DNA of 64,000 nucleotides from contig DCRZ01000002.1 of the NCBI GenBank assembly GCA_002325375.1, positions 735,198 to 799,197 of the forward strand. Direction: 5' to 3'. Origin of the DNA: Rhodospirillaceae bacterium UBA1479. GTDB lineage: Bacteria > Pseudomonadota > Alphaproteobacteria > Rhodospirillales > Casp-alpha2. The notes beneath the pieces were generated by a model. That model saw only the letters and a list, made by a program, of their open reading frames with translations. It did no database searches and was not told the origin of the DNA. Shown piece by piece: positions 26,387 through 35,467 of the stretch; position 1 is the first letter of the stretch, and each line of letters starts with the position of its first letter. The position numbers and the translations under genes were made by a program.

Positions 26387-26737
26387 TTAAGGATTGATTC
26401 GGCCCGTGACGCGGCCCGCGGCCGGATCGACGATCAGCACCTGACCGCACACCCCGGCGGGCTGGGTCAGGATATAGATCTGCCCGCCCAATTGGGTGAC
26501 GGACTTGATCTCGCAACCCGTCGGCAGGTTCAGCTCGATATCGCCGGACACGGCCAGGGGCGGGGCCAGATGGGCCGGCGGCGGCGTGCCGGCGGTCGCG
26601 GCGGCGGGCTTGGCGTCGCCGAACAGGCGCCAGGTCGGGTCCTGGCTGGTCTTGAAGAAGCCGTAGACCAACAGGCCCAGGCCGAGCGCGATCAGAACGC
26701 CCAGGCCGATCACCAGTGATTTCAATGCCGCATGCAT
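26387..26737 (-). CDS. Small single-pass membrane protein
   Basis: A 116-residue protein with one N-terminal transmembrane segment (about 8-27), a Pro/Ala-rich linker and a small beta-rich periplasmic tail with two Cys (GCEIKSV and GVCGQVLIVD) that could form a disulfide. The start at 26737 was chosen because it places the anchor at the N terminus; the frame is open to 26803. Similar short proteins are often found beside RluA-type synthase and rpoH in related bacteria, but I did not recognise a named function. Confidence 0.6.
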   Translation of the reverse strand: MHAALKSLVIGLGVLIALGLGLLVYGFFKTSQDPTWRLFGDAKPAAATAGTPPPAHLAPPLAVSGDIELNLPTGCEIKSVTQLGGQIYILTQPAGVCGQVLIVDPAAGRVTGRINP

Positions 26738-26829
26738 GGGGCTTAAGTGCAACGGGGGGCGGGGGCTGTCAAGCATGGTTGATGCCCGCGCTTGACACCT
26801 CACGGCCCCCGGCGTTTGCTCGCCGGACC

Positions 26830-27798
26830 ATGAGCGAGACCCATGCCTTGAAAATTCCCGCCGATCAGGCGGGCGAACGCCTGGACAAGGCCCTGACGGC
26901 GCTGCTGCCGGAGCTGTCGCGGGCGCGCCTGCAGGCCTTGCTGGCCGAGGGCCAGGTGGCGGACGGCGCGGGGCAACCGGTGACCGAGGCCAAGCGCAAG
27001 GTGCGGGCCGGGGAGGGCTATACCGTCACCATCCCGCCGCCCGTGCCGGCGACACCCGAGGGCCAGGCGATTCCCTTGGACGTCGTCTATGAAGACGACG
27101 ATCTGATCGTCATCGACAAACCCCAGGGTTTGGTCGTCCATCCGGCGGCGGGCAACGCCGACGGTACCCTGGTCAACGCGCTGCTGGCTCATTGCAAGGG
27201 CTCGCTATCGGGCATCGGCGGGGTCGAGCGGCCGGGCATCGTGCACCGCCTGGACAAGGATACCTCGGGCCTTATGGTCGCGGCCAAGCATGATATCGCG
27301 CACCGGGGGCTGGCCCGTCAGTTCGAGGACCATTCCATCGACCGCGCCTACCGCGCCCTGGTCTGGGGCGTGCCGCGCCCGGCGGCGGGCGAAATTACCG
27401 GCGCTATCGGCCGGGACCCCCGGAACCGCAAGAAAATGGCCGTGCGTCCGGACGGGTCCGGTAAATGGGCCAAGACGTTCTACACGGTGCTGGAACGGTT
27501 CGGCGACCGGGCGGCCTTGGTCGAATGCCGGCTCGCCACCGGGCGCACGCATCAGATCAGGGTGCATATGGCGTCGATCGGCCATCCGGTGATCGGCGAT
27601 CCTCTTTACGGTGGCCGGCGGGCGCGGGTTTCCGGTCTGCCGCCTGAGCTGAAAACCCCACTATCCAACTGTAAAAACCAAGCTCTTCACGCGAGTATTC
27701 TGGGGTTCACCCATCCAGTGACGGGGGAGAGGCTCAGATTTTCATCTAATAAATATAATTATATCAATGGGATATCTGGCATTCTGCGGTCGATCTAA
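26830..27798 (+). CDS. RluA family rRNA pseudouridine synthase (RluD-like)
   Basis: A 322-residue enzyme with an N-terminal S4 RNA-binding domain (about 15-65) and the pseudouridine synthase catalytic domain. The catalytic Asp is D142 in HRLDKDTSG. RluD-type enzymes modify uridines in the H69 loop of 23S rRNA. The tail (after about residue 300) is unusual for its AT-rich codons and ends in ILRSI. ATG at 26830 is the first ATG giving the S4 domain; the open frame begins at 26716. Followed by rpoH, a neighbour seen in many alphaproteobacteria. Confidence 0.9.
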   Translation: MSETHALKIPADQAGERLDKALTALLPELSRARLQALLAEGQVADGAGQPVTEAKRKVRAGEGYTVTIPPPVPATPEGQAIPLDVVYEDDDLIVIDKPQGLVVHPAAGNADGTLVNALLAHCKGSLSGIGGVERPGIVHRLDKDTSGLMVAAKHDIAHRGLARQFEDHSIDRAYRALVWGVPRPAAGEITGAIGRDPRNRKKMAVRPDGSGKWAKTFYTVLERFGDRAALVECRLATGRTHQIRVHMASIGHPVIGDPLYGGRRARVSGLPPELKTPLSNCKNQALHASILGFTHPVTGERLRFSSNKYNYINGISGILRSI

Positions 27799-27937
27799 AA
27801 TTTTCTGTACCTGAGTAAATCCCTCGGCTAATATCCGACCAAATTGGTATGAATTAACGCAGTGCATCATAACCCTCCGTTCTGGCCGTCAGGTAGACGG
27901 CGGGTCAGCTGCGTTCGGATATGAGGGAAACCGCACC

Positions 27938-28828
27938 ATGGGATACATGGCCCCTGAAAAGGACTTGAGTTTTGCCCCGGAAGACAATCTGTCGCGTTAT
28001 CTCTACCGCATCCGGGATTTCCCCATGCTGGAGCCGGAGGAAGAGGTCTCCCTCGCCCGGCGCTGGCAGGAACACGGCGACGAAGCGGCGGCCCGCCGCC
28101 TGGTAACCAGCCACCTGCGCCTCGTCGCCAAGATCGCCATGGGCTATCGCGGCTACGGCCTGCCCGTGGGCGAGCTGATCTCGGAAGGCAACGTCGGCAT
28201 GATGCAGGCGGTCAAGCGGTTCGATCCAGAGCGCGGATTCCGTCTCGCGACCTATGCCATGTGGTGGATCCGCGCGGCGATCCAGGAATACATCCTGCGA
28301 TCATGGTCGCTGGTCAAAATGGGCACGACGGCGGCGCAAAAGAAGCTGTTCTTCAACCTGCGCCGGATGAAGGCTCAGATGTCGGCCATCGACGATGGCG
28401 ATCTGCACCCGGAACAGGTGGCCGAAATCGGCCGCAAACTGGGTGTGTCTGAGGTCGAGGTCGTCAACATGAACCGGCGTCTGGCCGGCGGCGACCAGTC
28501 CCTGAACGCGCCCTTGCGTCAGGATGCCGAGGGTGAATGGCAGGACTGGTTGGTCGAGGATTCGGAAGATCAGGAATCCCGTCTGGGTGACGACGAAGAA
28601 TTGTCGGAACGGCGCGGCATGCTCAATGCGGCGTTGAAGTCGCTCAGCGAGCGGGAACGCCACATCATCGAGGAACGGCGGCTCAAGGACAATCCGGCAA
28701 CCTTGCAGGATCTCTCTGCGGAATACGGGATTTCCCGTGAACGTATTCGCCAGATCGAAGTCCGGGCCTTTGAGAAGCTTCAGAAGTCGGTCAAAAACGC
28801 GGTCATCGAGCGCCACATCTCGCATTGA
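27938..28828 (+). CDS. rpoH: RNA polymerase sigma factor RpoH (sigma-32)
   Basis: A 296-residue heat-shock sigma factor. Region 2 includes the -10 recognition helix (YRGYGLPVGELISEGNVG, then FDPERGFRLATYAMWWIRAA) and the diagnostic RpoH box KLFFNLRRMK at about 137-146. Region 4 at the end carries the helix-turn-helix for -35 recognition (LSAEYGISRERIRQIE). It directs transcription of chaperone and protease genes on heat stress. The 139-bp upstream gap holds a short hairpin (27886-27900, CCGTC/GACGG) of unknown meaning. Confidence 0.96.
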   Translation: MGYMAPEKDLSFAPEDNLSRYLYRIRDFPMLEPEEEVSLARRWQEHGDEAAARRLVTSHLRLVAKIAMGYRGYGLPVGELISEGNVGMMQAVKRFDPERGFRLATYAMWWIRAAIQEYILRSWSLVKMGTTAAQKKLFFNLRRMKAQMSAIDDGDLHPEQVAEIGRKLGVSEVEVVNMNRRLAGGDQSLNAPLRQDAEGEWQDWLVEDSEDQESRLGDDEELSERRGMLNAALKSLSERERHIIEERRLKDNPATLQDLSAEYGISRERIRQIEVRAFEKLQKSVKNAVIERHISH

Positions 28829-28882
28829 GGCCACATCCCGCACTAAGGAATGCGGACGGCGGCGGTTCGTGGGGCGGCGGGG

Positions 28883-29521
28883 CTATTGCGCCGTACCCAT
28901 GGGGGCGTCTCCGTCCGCCTCTTCCTTTGCTTCGATGGCTTCCATCGCCGCCATGGCTGCCTGCACGCCTCCGCCCGGTCCGCCACCGGAAGTGGGAGCA
29001 CCCGGCCGCGGCGCGGGCTTGGCGGGGCCGTTGCCGGGGGCACGGATACCCAGGGTGACCTCATCCCCCCATTCGTCAACGATGCGGCGCTGGTTGGCGC
29101 GAAGGGCCGACAGGCGCCGTTCGGTCAGTACCGTCATGAACGATGTGATGACCGGTGGGATCACCGTATAAACCATCCAGCCGGCCATGGCTGCGCCGTA
29201 CATGACGGCAAGGGCGAACACGTCGGTGACGATGTCGAGCGCACCGGTGATGTTGTGGTTGCCTGACCACAAATCCATCAGGTAGGGGAACATGCCGGCG
29301 AAGTTCAGGCCGCCGATGCAGAAGAAGCCGTATTTCTGGTCCGTGCGGTCGGTGATCCAAGACGCCATCGCCGGCAGCATGCCAATTCCGACGACGATGA
29401 TGGTCGGAAAGGCGACGGCGATCATCGTCACCGAGATCAGCAGGAAATACAGCCAGAATTTGCCGCGCCGGCGGGGCGGCGGCGGCGGGATCATGGCGCG
29501 GCTCATCGGTGGGCGGCCCAT
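28883..29521 (-). CDS. Polytopic membrane protein, partner of the adjacent pseudokinase
   Basis: A 212-residue inner-membrane protein with about four transmembrane helices (roughly 18-45, 60-80, 90-110, 115-135), a positively charged proline-rich start (PPPPPRRRGK) and a cytoplasmic C-terminal tail rich in Ala, Glu and Gly. The start was set at 29521, with AAGGTG upstream; this leaves two bases between it and the stop of the pseudokinase gene, so translation is probably coupled. No family was recognised. Context suggests it forms a membrane complex with the tail-anchored pseudokinase. Confidence 0.7.
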   Translation of the reverse strand: MGRPPMSRAMIPPPPPRRRGKFWLYFLLISVTMIAVAFPTIIVVGIGMLPAMASWITDRTDQKYGFFCIGGLNFAGMFPYLMDLWSGNHNITGALDIVTDVFALAVMYGAAMAGWMVYTVIPPVITSFMTVLTERRLSALRANQRRIVDEWGDEVTLGIRAPGNGPAKPAPRPGAPTSGGGPGGGVQAAMAAMEAIEAKEEADGDAPMGTAQ

Positions 29522-29523
29522 GC

Positions 29524-31626
29524 TTAGAACACCTTGATCATGAACAGGATCATCACGATGCACATGGTCACCAGGATGGAGCCCATGGCGGCGGCCTGCT
29601 GACCGGTGCGCTCGGCCTTGGTCAACTGTTCCTCGCCGCGGCCCTCAATATCCTGAATTTCCAGTTCGGCGGCGGTAAATTCCGCGACAGCATCCTCGAA
29701 GCCTTCGATGTCCTCGCGCCGGCGGTCGGCGTTGTCCATCAGGTCGAACAGTTCGGGCAACGACCCACGGCGGACCAGACGGGGAATTTCCCGCTCTATC
29801 TCCTTACGGGTGCTGCGCGAATGATACGCGTTGATCGCCGGGCCGAGATGTCCGCCGACCCAGCTTGCCAGGCCGTAGACGGGTTCGACCCGCAGCTTCC
29901 ACTGAATGAAGGCAAGCAGCGACAGCATGCCGATGGTCTGGGTATCGGGGTTTTCCGAGGCCAGGGCCTTGAGGTGGGGGTTGATGTCTTCCTTGAAGCG
30001 CGCGGTGATGAAGGCGGCGACATGGCGGTCGAGCGGCTTGGACTTCAGGTCCTGCGTGTTGGCGGCGCGGTCCAGCGCCGGCAACAGGTGGTCGGTATCC
30101 AGCACGTACTCCTGCAGCAGAAGCGGGCTTTGGCAGGGCAGAGACGGATTGCTTTCATACAGGCAGCGCTCGATCCCGAAGCCCGGGTCCTTGTTGTTGA
30201 GCACGATCTTGAGCTGCGAGAAGTTCTTCTGGTGGATTGAGGCTTCCGGCGCATAGGCCAGTTGTGATTGGAACCACAGGTCGGGAATGTCCTTGGCGAT
30301 GATTTCCGCCGGGATCTGCGGATCGCCCGTGCGCAGCAGGTCCATGGCGAAGGCGGCGCCAAACCCGTCGACCATGAAGGAAAACCCCTTGAAGCGGATG
30401 GGGCCCAAGGGGTCCATGAGAATGGCGACGCGGGTTACGATCATTTCGTCCGAGCCGGCGAAGGACCCGGCCTGGGCATTGGCCACGTCGAGCACGTTCT
30501 TGATGGCGTTGGCCAGGTTGACGTCCTCGACCGAACGCCGGAGCCAGGTATCGAAGCTGTCGTGGCGGATCGCCTTGGCGGCGTCGGGTACGTGTTTGCT
30601 GAAGGCGTCGGCCAATTGCCGCACGCTTTGGTACGGGCGGCCCATGAAGGTCAGGGGTGTCTGTCCGCGCTTGCCCGCGCGTTTCTGCTGTGGCGACATC
30701 TTGCGGCCCGATAGCCACAGGTCGATTTCCTCGGGCCCCCAGCGTTGCTGGGGGTCGTCGCCGAGCATGCCGCGCAGCGGCTCCAGCAGGGACAGGGGCA
30801 GGTTCTCGTTGCCGGTGATCGCCGCGTAGGATCCCAGTTCCAGCTTCTCCGCCAGAATTTTTTCCGAACCTTCGACCGCCCCCGGTTCCTTGTCCAGAAT
30901 AAGGCCGACGATGGCGACGGCAAAGGCATAGGCGTCGTCGCGGGAGTTGCCGACGCCGCGCCCGGCCGGGGGGGCCATGGCGCGTTCCGCCGGCTCGTAC
31001 ACCGCCGGCTGATCGTAGCCCGGGGGTGACGAATAGCATTCGCCGAAGGCGATCTGTTGCCGCCCGGCATCCATGAAGAACAGATTGTCACGGCGGATTG
31101 CCCGGTGCGCGACGCCGATCGAGGCCATTTCCTGCAATGCGCCGGCCAGCGGCTCGATCACCTTGCGCGGCAGGTCGTATTCGGAAATCCGGAACGTGCC
31201 TTTCTGCAGCACACGTCCGCCAAGGGGGCGTTCGAGGATCAGGATCATGGTGCGCTGGCGGATCAGGGGCCAAAACTCGACCTCCCATTCCAGGACGCCG
31301 ACCAGCGCCTTGATGCCGGAGCCGCGCAATGACGTCATGGCGCCTAACCGTGTTGGCAGTCCCGGGTTGCAGATCAGCGCAAACACGGGACGGTCGATGT
31401 CCCGGCGGTCCTCGGCCATGAAGGCCTTGGCGGAAGGAGAATCGAGATCGGGCAGTGGCGTTTTGGGGTCGACGGCGAAGCGGTCTTTAATCAGGATAGG
31501 GCGCAGGCTTTCCGCGGACGGGATGCCGTCGCCGGGCTCCGTGCCGGCGTCCATGCCTTCCGGCGGTGCACCCTCTTCGGGTGGCGGCCCCCCGGGGTCG
31601 GCCTGTGCTGTGGCGGTTTCAGCCAT
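29524..31626 (-). CDS. C-terminally membrane-anchored pseudokinase
   Basis: A 700-residue protein. A Pro/Gly-rich N-terminus is followed by a protein kinase-like domain (about 70-320). The catalytic loop that is HRDxKxxN in active kinases reads H174-R-A176-I-R-R-D-N181, and DFG is A193-F-G. A canonical VAIK lysine is not obvious either, so catalysis looks lost. About 330-660 is a helical region of no recognised family. A hydrophobic helix at about 676-700 (GSILVTMCIVMILFMI) forms a C-terminal tail anchor. It is followed by the small membrane-protein gene and preceded by purA. A signalling or scaffolding role is inferred. Confidence 0.75.
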   Translation of the reverse strand: MAETATAQADPGGPPPEEGAPPEGMDAGTEPGDGIPSAESLRPILIKDRFAVDPKTPLPDLDSPSAKAFMAEDRRDIDRPVFALICNPGLPTRLGAMTSLRGSGIKALVGVLEWEVEFWPLIRQRTMILILERPLGGRVLQKGTFRISEYDLPRKVIEPLAGALQEMASIGVAHRAIRRDNLFFMDAGRQQIAFGECYSSPPGYDQPAVYEPAERAMAPPAGRGVGNSRDDAYAFAVAIVGLILDKEPGAVEGSEKILAEKLELGSYAAITGNENLPLSLLEPLRGMLGDDPQQRWGPEEIDLWLSGRKMSPQQKRAGKRGQTPLTFMGRPYQSVRQLADAFSKHVPDAAKAIRHDSFDTWLRRSVEDVNLANAIKNVLDVANAQAGSFAGSDEMIVTRVAILMDPLGPIRFKGFSFMVDGFGAAFAMDLLRTGDPQIPAEIIAKDIPDLWFQSQLAYAPEASIHQKNFSQLKIVLNNKDPGFGIERCLYESNPSLPCQSPLLLQEYVLDTDHLLPALDRAANTQDLKSKPLDRHVAAFITARFKEDINPHLKALASENPDTQTIGMLSLLAFIQWKLRVEPVYGLASWVGGHLGPAINAYHSRSTRKEIEREIPRLVRRGSLPELFDLMDNADRRREDIEGFEDAVAEFTAAELEIQDIEGRGEEQLTKAERTGQQAAAMGSILVTMCIVMILFMIKVF

Positions 31627-31800
31627 CGATTGTCGTCTTCAGCCCCAACAGTCGCGAATGGAAAAGGCCCGCAGCACGGTCCTTACCGCCTGCGTGCCTT
31701 GAATTTCCCACACTTTCACGCCCTGATGGTACCCGCCATTCCCTTGACAGACAATTAATGCCGGGAACCGGGCCAGGCTGGCCGAATCAGGTCGGCGCGA

Positions 31801-33093
31801 TCAGTCGGCGAAGGGGTCATGGACGAGAATCGTATCCTCGCGCTCCGGACTGGTGGACAGCAGGGCCACGGGGGCTTCAATCAGCTCCTCGATACGGCGG
31901 ATATACTTGATCGCCGTGGCCGGCAGCTCTGCCCAGGACCGCGCCCCTTGGGTGCTTTCGTCCCAGCCTTCCATTTCCTCGTAGATCGGCTCGACCCGGG
32001 CTTGCTCGATCTGCGACGCCGGCAGATGGTCGATCTCCTGCCCGTTCAGGCGGTACCCTCGGCACACCTTCAGGACCTTCTGGCCGTCGAGAACGTCCAA
32101 TTTGGTCAGCGCGATGCCGGTGATGCCGTTGACCTTGATGGCCTGGCGGACCATGACCGCGTCGAACCAGCCGCAGCGCCGCGGCCGCCCGGTCACCGTG
32201 CCGAATTCGCGCCCGCGTTCGCCCAGCGTGCGGCCGACGTCGTCCTCCAACTCGGTCGGGAACGGGCCCTGGCCGACGCGGGTCGTATAGGCCTTGGTGA
32301 TGCCGAGGACGTAGTTGATCGCGCTCGGCCCCTGGCCGGAGCCGACGGCGGCCTGGCCGGCCACCGTGTTCGACGAGGTGACGAAGGGATAGGTGCCGTG
32401 ATCCAGGTCCAGCATGGCGCCCTGCGCACCCTCGAACAGGATACGCTTGCCCTTGCGGCGAGCCTGATCAAGCTCCTGCCACACGGTGGCGGCGAAGGGC
32501 AGAACCTTGGGCGCGACCTCGATCAGTTGCGCCAGCAGTTCGTCGCCGTCGACCTCGGGCATGCCAAGCCCGCGCAGAAGCGCATTGTGATGGAACAACA
32601 GGCCTTCGACCTTGTCCTTCAGCAGGCCGTGGTCGCTCAGGTCGCCGACGCGGATGGCGCGGCGCGCGGTCTTGTCCTCATAGGCCGGGCCGATGCCGCG
32701 GCCCGTGGTGCCGATTTTCGCCTTACCGGCGGCTTTTTCGCGGGCAAGGTCGAGATTGCGGTGCAGCGGCAGGATCAGGGGACAGCCCTCGGACAGGCGC
32801 AGGCTGTCCGGCGTGACCTCGACGCCCTGGTCCCGGATCTTTTCGATCTCGGACAGCAGTGCCCAGGGATCGACCACGACGCCGTTGCCGATCACGGACA
32901 ACTTGCCCTTGCGCACGATGCCGGACGGCAGCAGGGACAGTTTGTAGGTGACGCCGTCGATGACCAGCGTATGGCCCGCGTTGTGCCCACCCTGGAAACG
33001 CACGACCACGTCGGCGCGTTCCGAAAGCCAGTCGACGATCTTACCCTTGCCTTCGTCGCCCCATTGCGAGCCGACGACAACCACGTTCGCCAT
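31801..33093 (-). CDS. purA: Adenylosuccinate synthetase
   Basis: A 430-residue enzyme of purine biosynthesis, making adenylosuccinate from IMP, aspartate and GTP. The start GSQWGDEGKGK contains the GTP-binding P-loop, followed by the GGHNAGHT motif and, further on, GTTGRGIGPAYEDK. Length matches the family. It lies 42 nt downstream of hisZ on the same strand, a known alphaproteobacterial arrangement. The stop is 174 nt before the pseudokinase start, so these may or may not share a transcript. Confidence 0.97.
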   Translation of the reverse strand: MANVVVVGSQWGDEGKGKIVDWLSERADVVVRFQGGHNAGHTLVIDGVTYKLSLLPSGIVRKGKLSVIGNGVVVDPWALLSEIEKIRDQGVEVTPDSLRLSEGCPLILPLHRNLDLAREKAAGKAKIGTTGRGIGPAYEDKTARRAIRVGDLSDHGLLKDKVEGLLFHHNALLRGLGMPEVDGDELLAQLIEVAPKVLPFAATVWQELDQARRKGKRILFEGAQGAMLDLDHGTYPFVTSSNTVAGQAAVGSGQGPSAINYVLGITKAYTTRVGQGPFPTELEDDVGRTLGERGREFGTVTGRPRRCGWFDAVMVRQAIKVNGITGIALTKLDVLDGQKVLKVCRGYRLNGQEIDHLPASQIEQARVEPIYEEMEGWDESTQGARSWAELPATAIKYIRRIEELIEAPVALLSTSPEREDTILVHDPFAD

Positions 33094-33135
33094 TTTCAGT
33101 GTCCGTTCTTGTCCGTGAAAAGGGGTGTTTTCCGG

Positions 33136-34311
33136 TCACGCCTCGCCGATGGGGGCGGGGCGGCCGTCGTGTAGCCAGTGGGTGCAGCCGAGACGCCGGG
33201 CCTCGGCCCGGGCGTCGGCGCCGTCGTCCAATGCGGCGACGGTGATCCATCCCTCGGCGCGCAGGGCGGCCATGCGGTCCGCCGCCGTGCCCGCGGGCAC
33301 GAACAGCCGGCGGCCCTGCGCCGGGCGCGGCAGGGCGCGCAGCAGGGTATCGGTAAACAGGGTAAAGCCCGTGGCCGGTTCACCCGCGCCGGCGGTCGTG
33401 CCGCCGTTGCCGGCCAGATAGCGCCCGCCCGAGCCCAATTCGCCGCGCACGCCGGCGGCATACAGGGTGAAGGTCGCTCCGGCATGGTATTCGAAGCCGC
33501 GGTGCTCCACCGGATCGATGGTCAGCGGCAGGGTTGGCGCCAGGGCGCGGACCTTTGCGGCGATGGCCTTCAGCGTGTCCCATTCTGCGGCGGCGGCGGC
33601 CGGCAGGTCGATGGCATCGACGGCGGCGAGGGTATCGTCGGCGGGACCGGCGGCAAGCACCAGGCGTTTCAGCAGGTCGGTCAGGTCGCCGCCGATCTGC
33701 GTCGTCAGGCCGTCTAGGGCACCCGTATCCTTGTGGTTCAGGGCCTCGCGCAGGGTGCGTTCGGCAGCAGGGGGAACGGCGCCGCCCAGGATTGCCGTGA
33801 CCAGGGTCGGCACGGCCAGGTCGATGGAGACATCGGCAACCCCGATATAGCCGAGCGCGTCGGCGGCCATCACGATGACCTCGGCGTCGGCGGCGGGGGT
33901 GGCGCTGCCGATCAGTTCCGCGCCGATCTGCGCGAACTGGCGTTCCGGGCGGATCTGGTCGCCGCGCACGCGCAGGACTTGGCCCGCATAGCACAGGCGA
34001 AGCGGACGGGGGGCGGATTTCAGGCGGCTTGCGGCGATGCGTGCGATTTGCGGCGTGATGTCGGCGCGCAGCCCCATCATGCGTTGCGAGACCGGATCCA
34101 TCAGGCGGAACACCTGGCGGTCCATGGCCGCACCCGTGCCGGACAGCAGGGAATCCTCGAATTCCATTAAGGGCGGCTTCACGCGCTGATAGCCGTGCGC
34201 CTGACAGACGTCGATCAGACGTTCGGTCACCGACGCCTCGAACCCCGCATCAGGGGGCAGAAGGTCGGACAAGCCGGCGGGCAGCAGCCCGGGATTGGAG
34301 GGATTTTCCAT
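33136..34311 (-). CDS. hisZ: ATP phosphoribosyltransferase regulatory subunit
   Basis: A 391-residue HisRS-like protein. The class II aminoacyl-tRNA synthetase core is visible (LPPDAGFEASVTERLIDV, YQRVKPPLMEFEDSLL, FRLMDPVSQRMMGLRADITPQIARIAA), but it has no anticodon domain and differs from true HisRS. It pairs with short-form HisG to make the histidine-inhibited first enzyme of histidine synthesis. hisG is not in the window. The start ATG at 34311 is preferred over an upstream TTG at 34329. It lies directly upstream of purA. Confidence 0.9.
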   Translation of the reverse strand: MENPSNPGLLPAGLSDLLPPDAGFEASVTERLIDVCQAHGYQRVKPPLMEFEDSLLSGTGAAMDRQVFRLMDPVSQRMMGLRADITPQIARIAASRLKSAPRPLRLCYAGQVLRVRGDQIRPERQFAQIGAELIGSATPAADAEVIVMAADALGYIGVADVSIDLAVPTLVTAILGGAVPPAAERTLREALNHKDTGALDGLTTQIGGDLTDLLKRLVLAAGPADDTLAAVDAIDLPAAAAAEWDTLKAIAAKVRALAPTLPLTIDPVEHRGFEYHAGATFTLYAAGVRGELGSGGRYLAGNGGTTAGAGEPATGFTLFTDTLLRALPRPAQGRRLFVPAGTAADRMAALRAEGWITVAALDDGADARAEARRLGCTHWLHDGRPAPIGEA

Positions 34312-34476
34312 CTGAGAGGCCGGGTTCAAGCGTTAAGACTGGCCGGCCGCCAATCAGCCGTCCACGGCCCCGTTTCCTAAACGGTTTGACCCGCCTGGGC
34401 AAGCATCGTCGCGGTCGAAGGAGGCGGCGATGCCCGGGCGGGGGCGTGCCGGACAGGTGCAGAGGGCTTGGAATGG

Positions 34477-35094
34477 CTAGTTGGGAAGGGGAAAGACTTC
34501 GTTTTTCACGGTCTTGCCCAGGCTTTCGACCAGGGGCACGACCATGGCGCCGATCAAGGTTTCGTTGGTCGAGGCCCCCAGGTTGCCGGTCGCCCAGCCC
34601 TGCCAATACCGTTCGATGCGGCCCGCTTCCGCCGGGCCGTCGATGGTCACCTTCAGGCGGTATTTGGTCGGCGTGACGATCTTGGTCCCGCCCTGACCTT
34701 CGTTAAGAATACCGCCGGTCTTGGAATCGAACACGTTGAACCGGGCTTCGGACCCTTCGGTGCCGGAACTGGTGCCCTTGGTCCCCTGGACATCGAGGAA
34801 ATAGCGTTTGTCGGTAAAGGTAAAGGCGCCCAACTCGTCCAGCACCTCGAAGGTCAGGACCAGGTCCGCCTTGGGGTCGAGCCGATAGCCGCGCGCCTTG
34901 AGTTCCCGCGCGAACTGATGGCTCAGTTCCAGCGATTCGTCGGAATCGTCAAGCGCCCGCACGGCCAGAACCTTGCCGCCTGGCATCGGTTTTGACGAGA
35001 TGGCGTTCAGTTGGCCGTCGGCAGCATGGAGCGGGCCGGCAAAGGTGGCCGTCAGTACCAGGGCAAAAAGGGCGATCAGGGGTCTTTTCATCAT
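34477..35094 (-). CDS. Secreted protein of unknown function
   Basis: A 205-residue protein with an N-terminal signal peptide (about 1-25, cleaved after LHA) and a mature part that looks beta-rich. It contains no lipobox cysteine. Conserved-looking stretches include GKVLAVRALDDSDESLELS and YWQGWATGNLGAS. No family could be named. The tandem ATGs at 35091-35094 follow a weak CGGAAA site; the frame is open to 35244. Location in the periplasm is inferred. Confidence 0.65.
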   Translation of the reverse strand: MMKRPLIALFALVLTATFAGPLHAADGQLNAISSKPMPGGKVLAVRALDDSDESLELSHQFARELKARGYRLDPKADLVLTFEVLDELGAFTFTDKRYFLDVQGTKGTSSGTEGSEARFNVFDSKTGGILNEGQGGTKIVTPTKYRLKVTIDGPAEAGRIERYWQGWATGNLGASTNETLIGAMVVPLVESLGKTVKNEVFPLPN

Positions 35095-35467
35095 CGTTTC
35101 CGTTTGCGCGCGGGCATATTCGGCCACCCGGCTTGTCAGTCTTACCTTCGCTTGTCCGTACAATTCCGCCGCATCGCAGACCGTGCCGTGTTGGACGGTG
35201 CCGTCGCACCTCCCCAGGCGGTTGACGGTCTGTTTATTGCTCAATTAGAGCATAAAAAAGTTAAAACCGATATAAGGGCGCCGGCGTCGAATGCCAAGTA
35301 GGGAAACGCCCATTGGTCCGCACGGCATAAAGATCACCGGGCAACTTGTACCGGCACTTGCCGCGGGAATCGGTGCAATTTCATTTCCTTTGGAGTTGTG
35401 TGCGGTTCTTGCATAAGATCGCATTAATAAATTTGCTCTTGATTAATATTAGGCGAAGGGGGTTCGC
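35095..35467. other. Intergenic region upstream of the Crp/Fnr gene
   Basis: 373 bp between two divergent genes with no convincing coding region. It has AT-rich parts at about 35230-35275 and 35390-35460, where promoters would be expected. Weak half-sites resembling FNR boxes (TTGATTAATATTA at about 35438) were seen but are too degenerate to call. Confidence 0.4.

Noticed and set aside
35430..35460. Possible FNR box before the Crp/Fnr gene
   Set aside because: Only one half-site (TTGAT) fits; the other half deviates too much to support a call.
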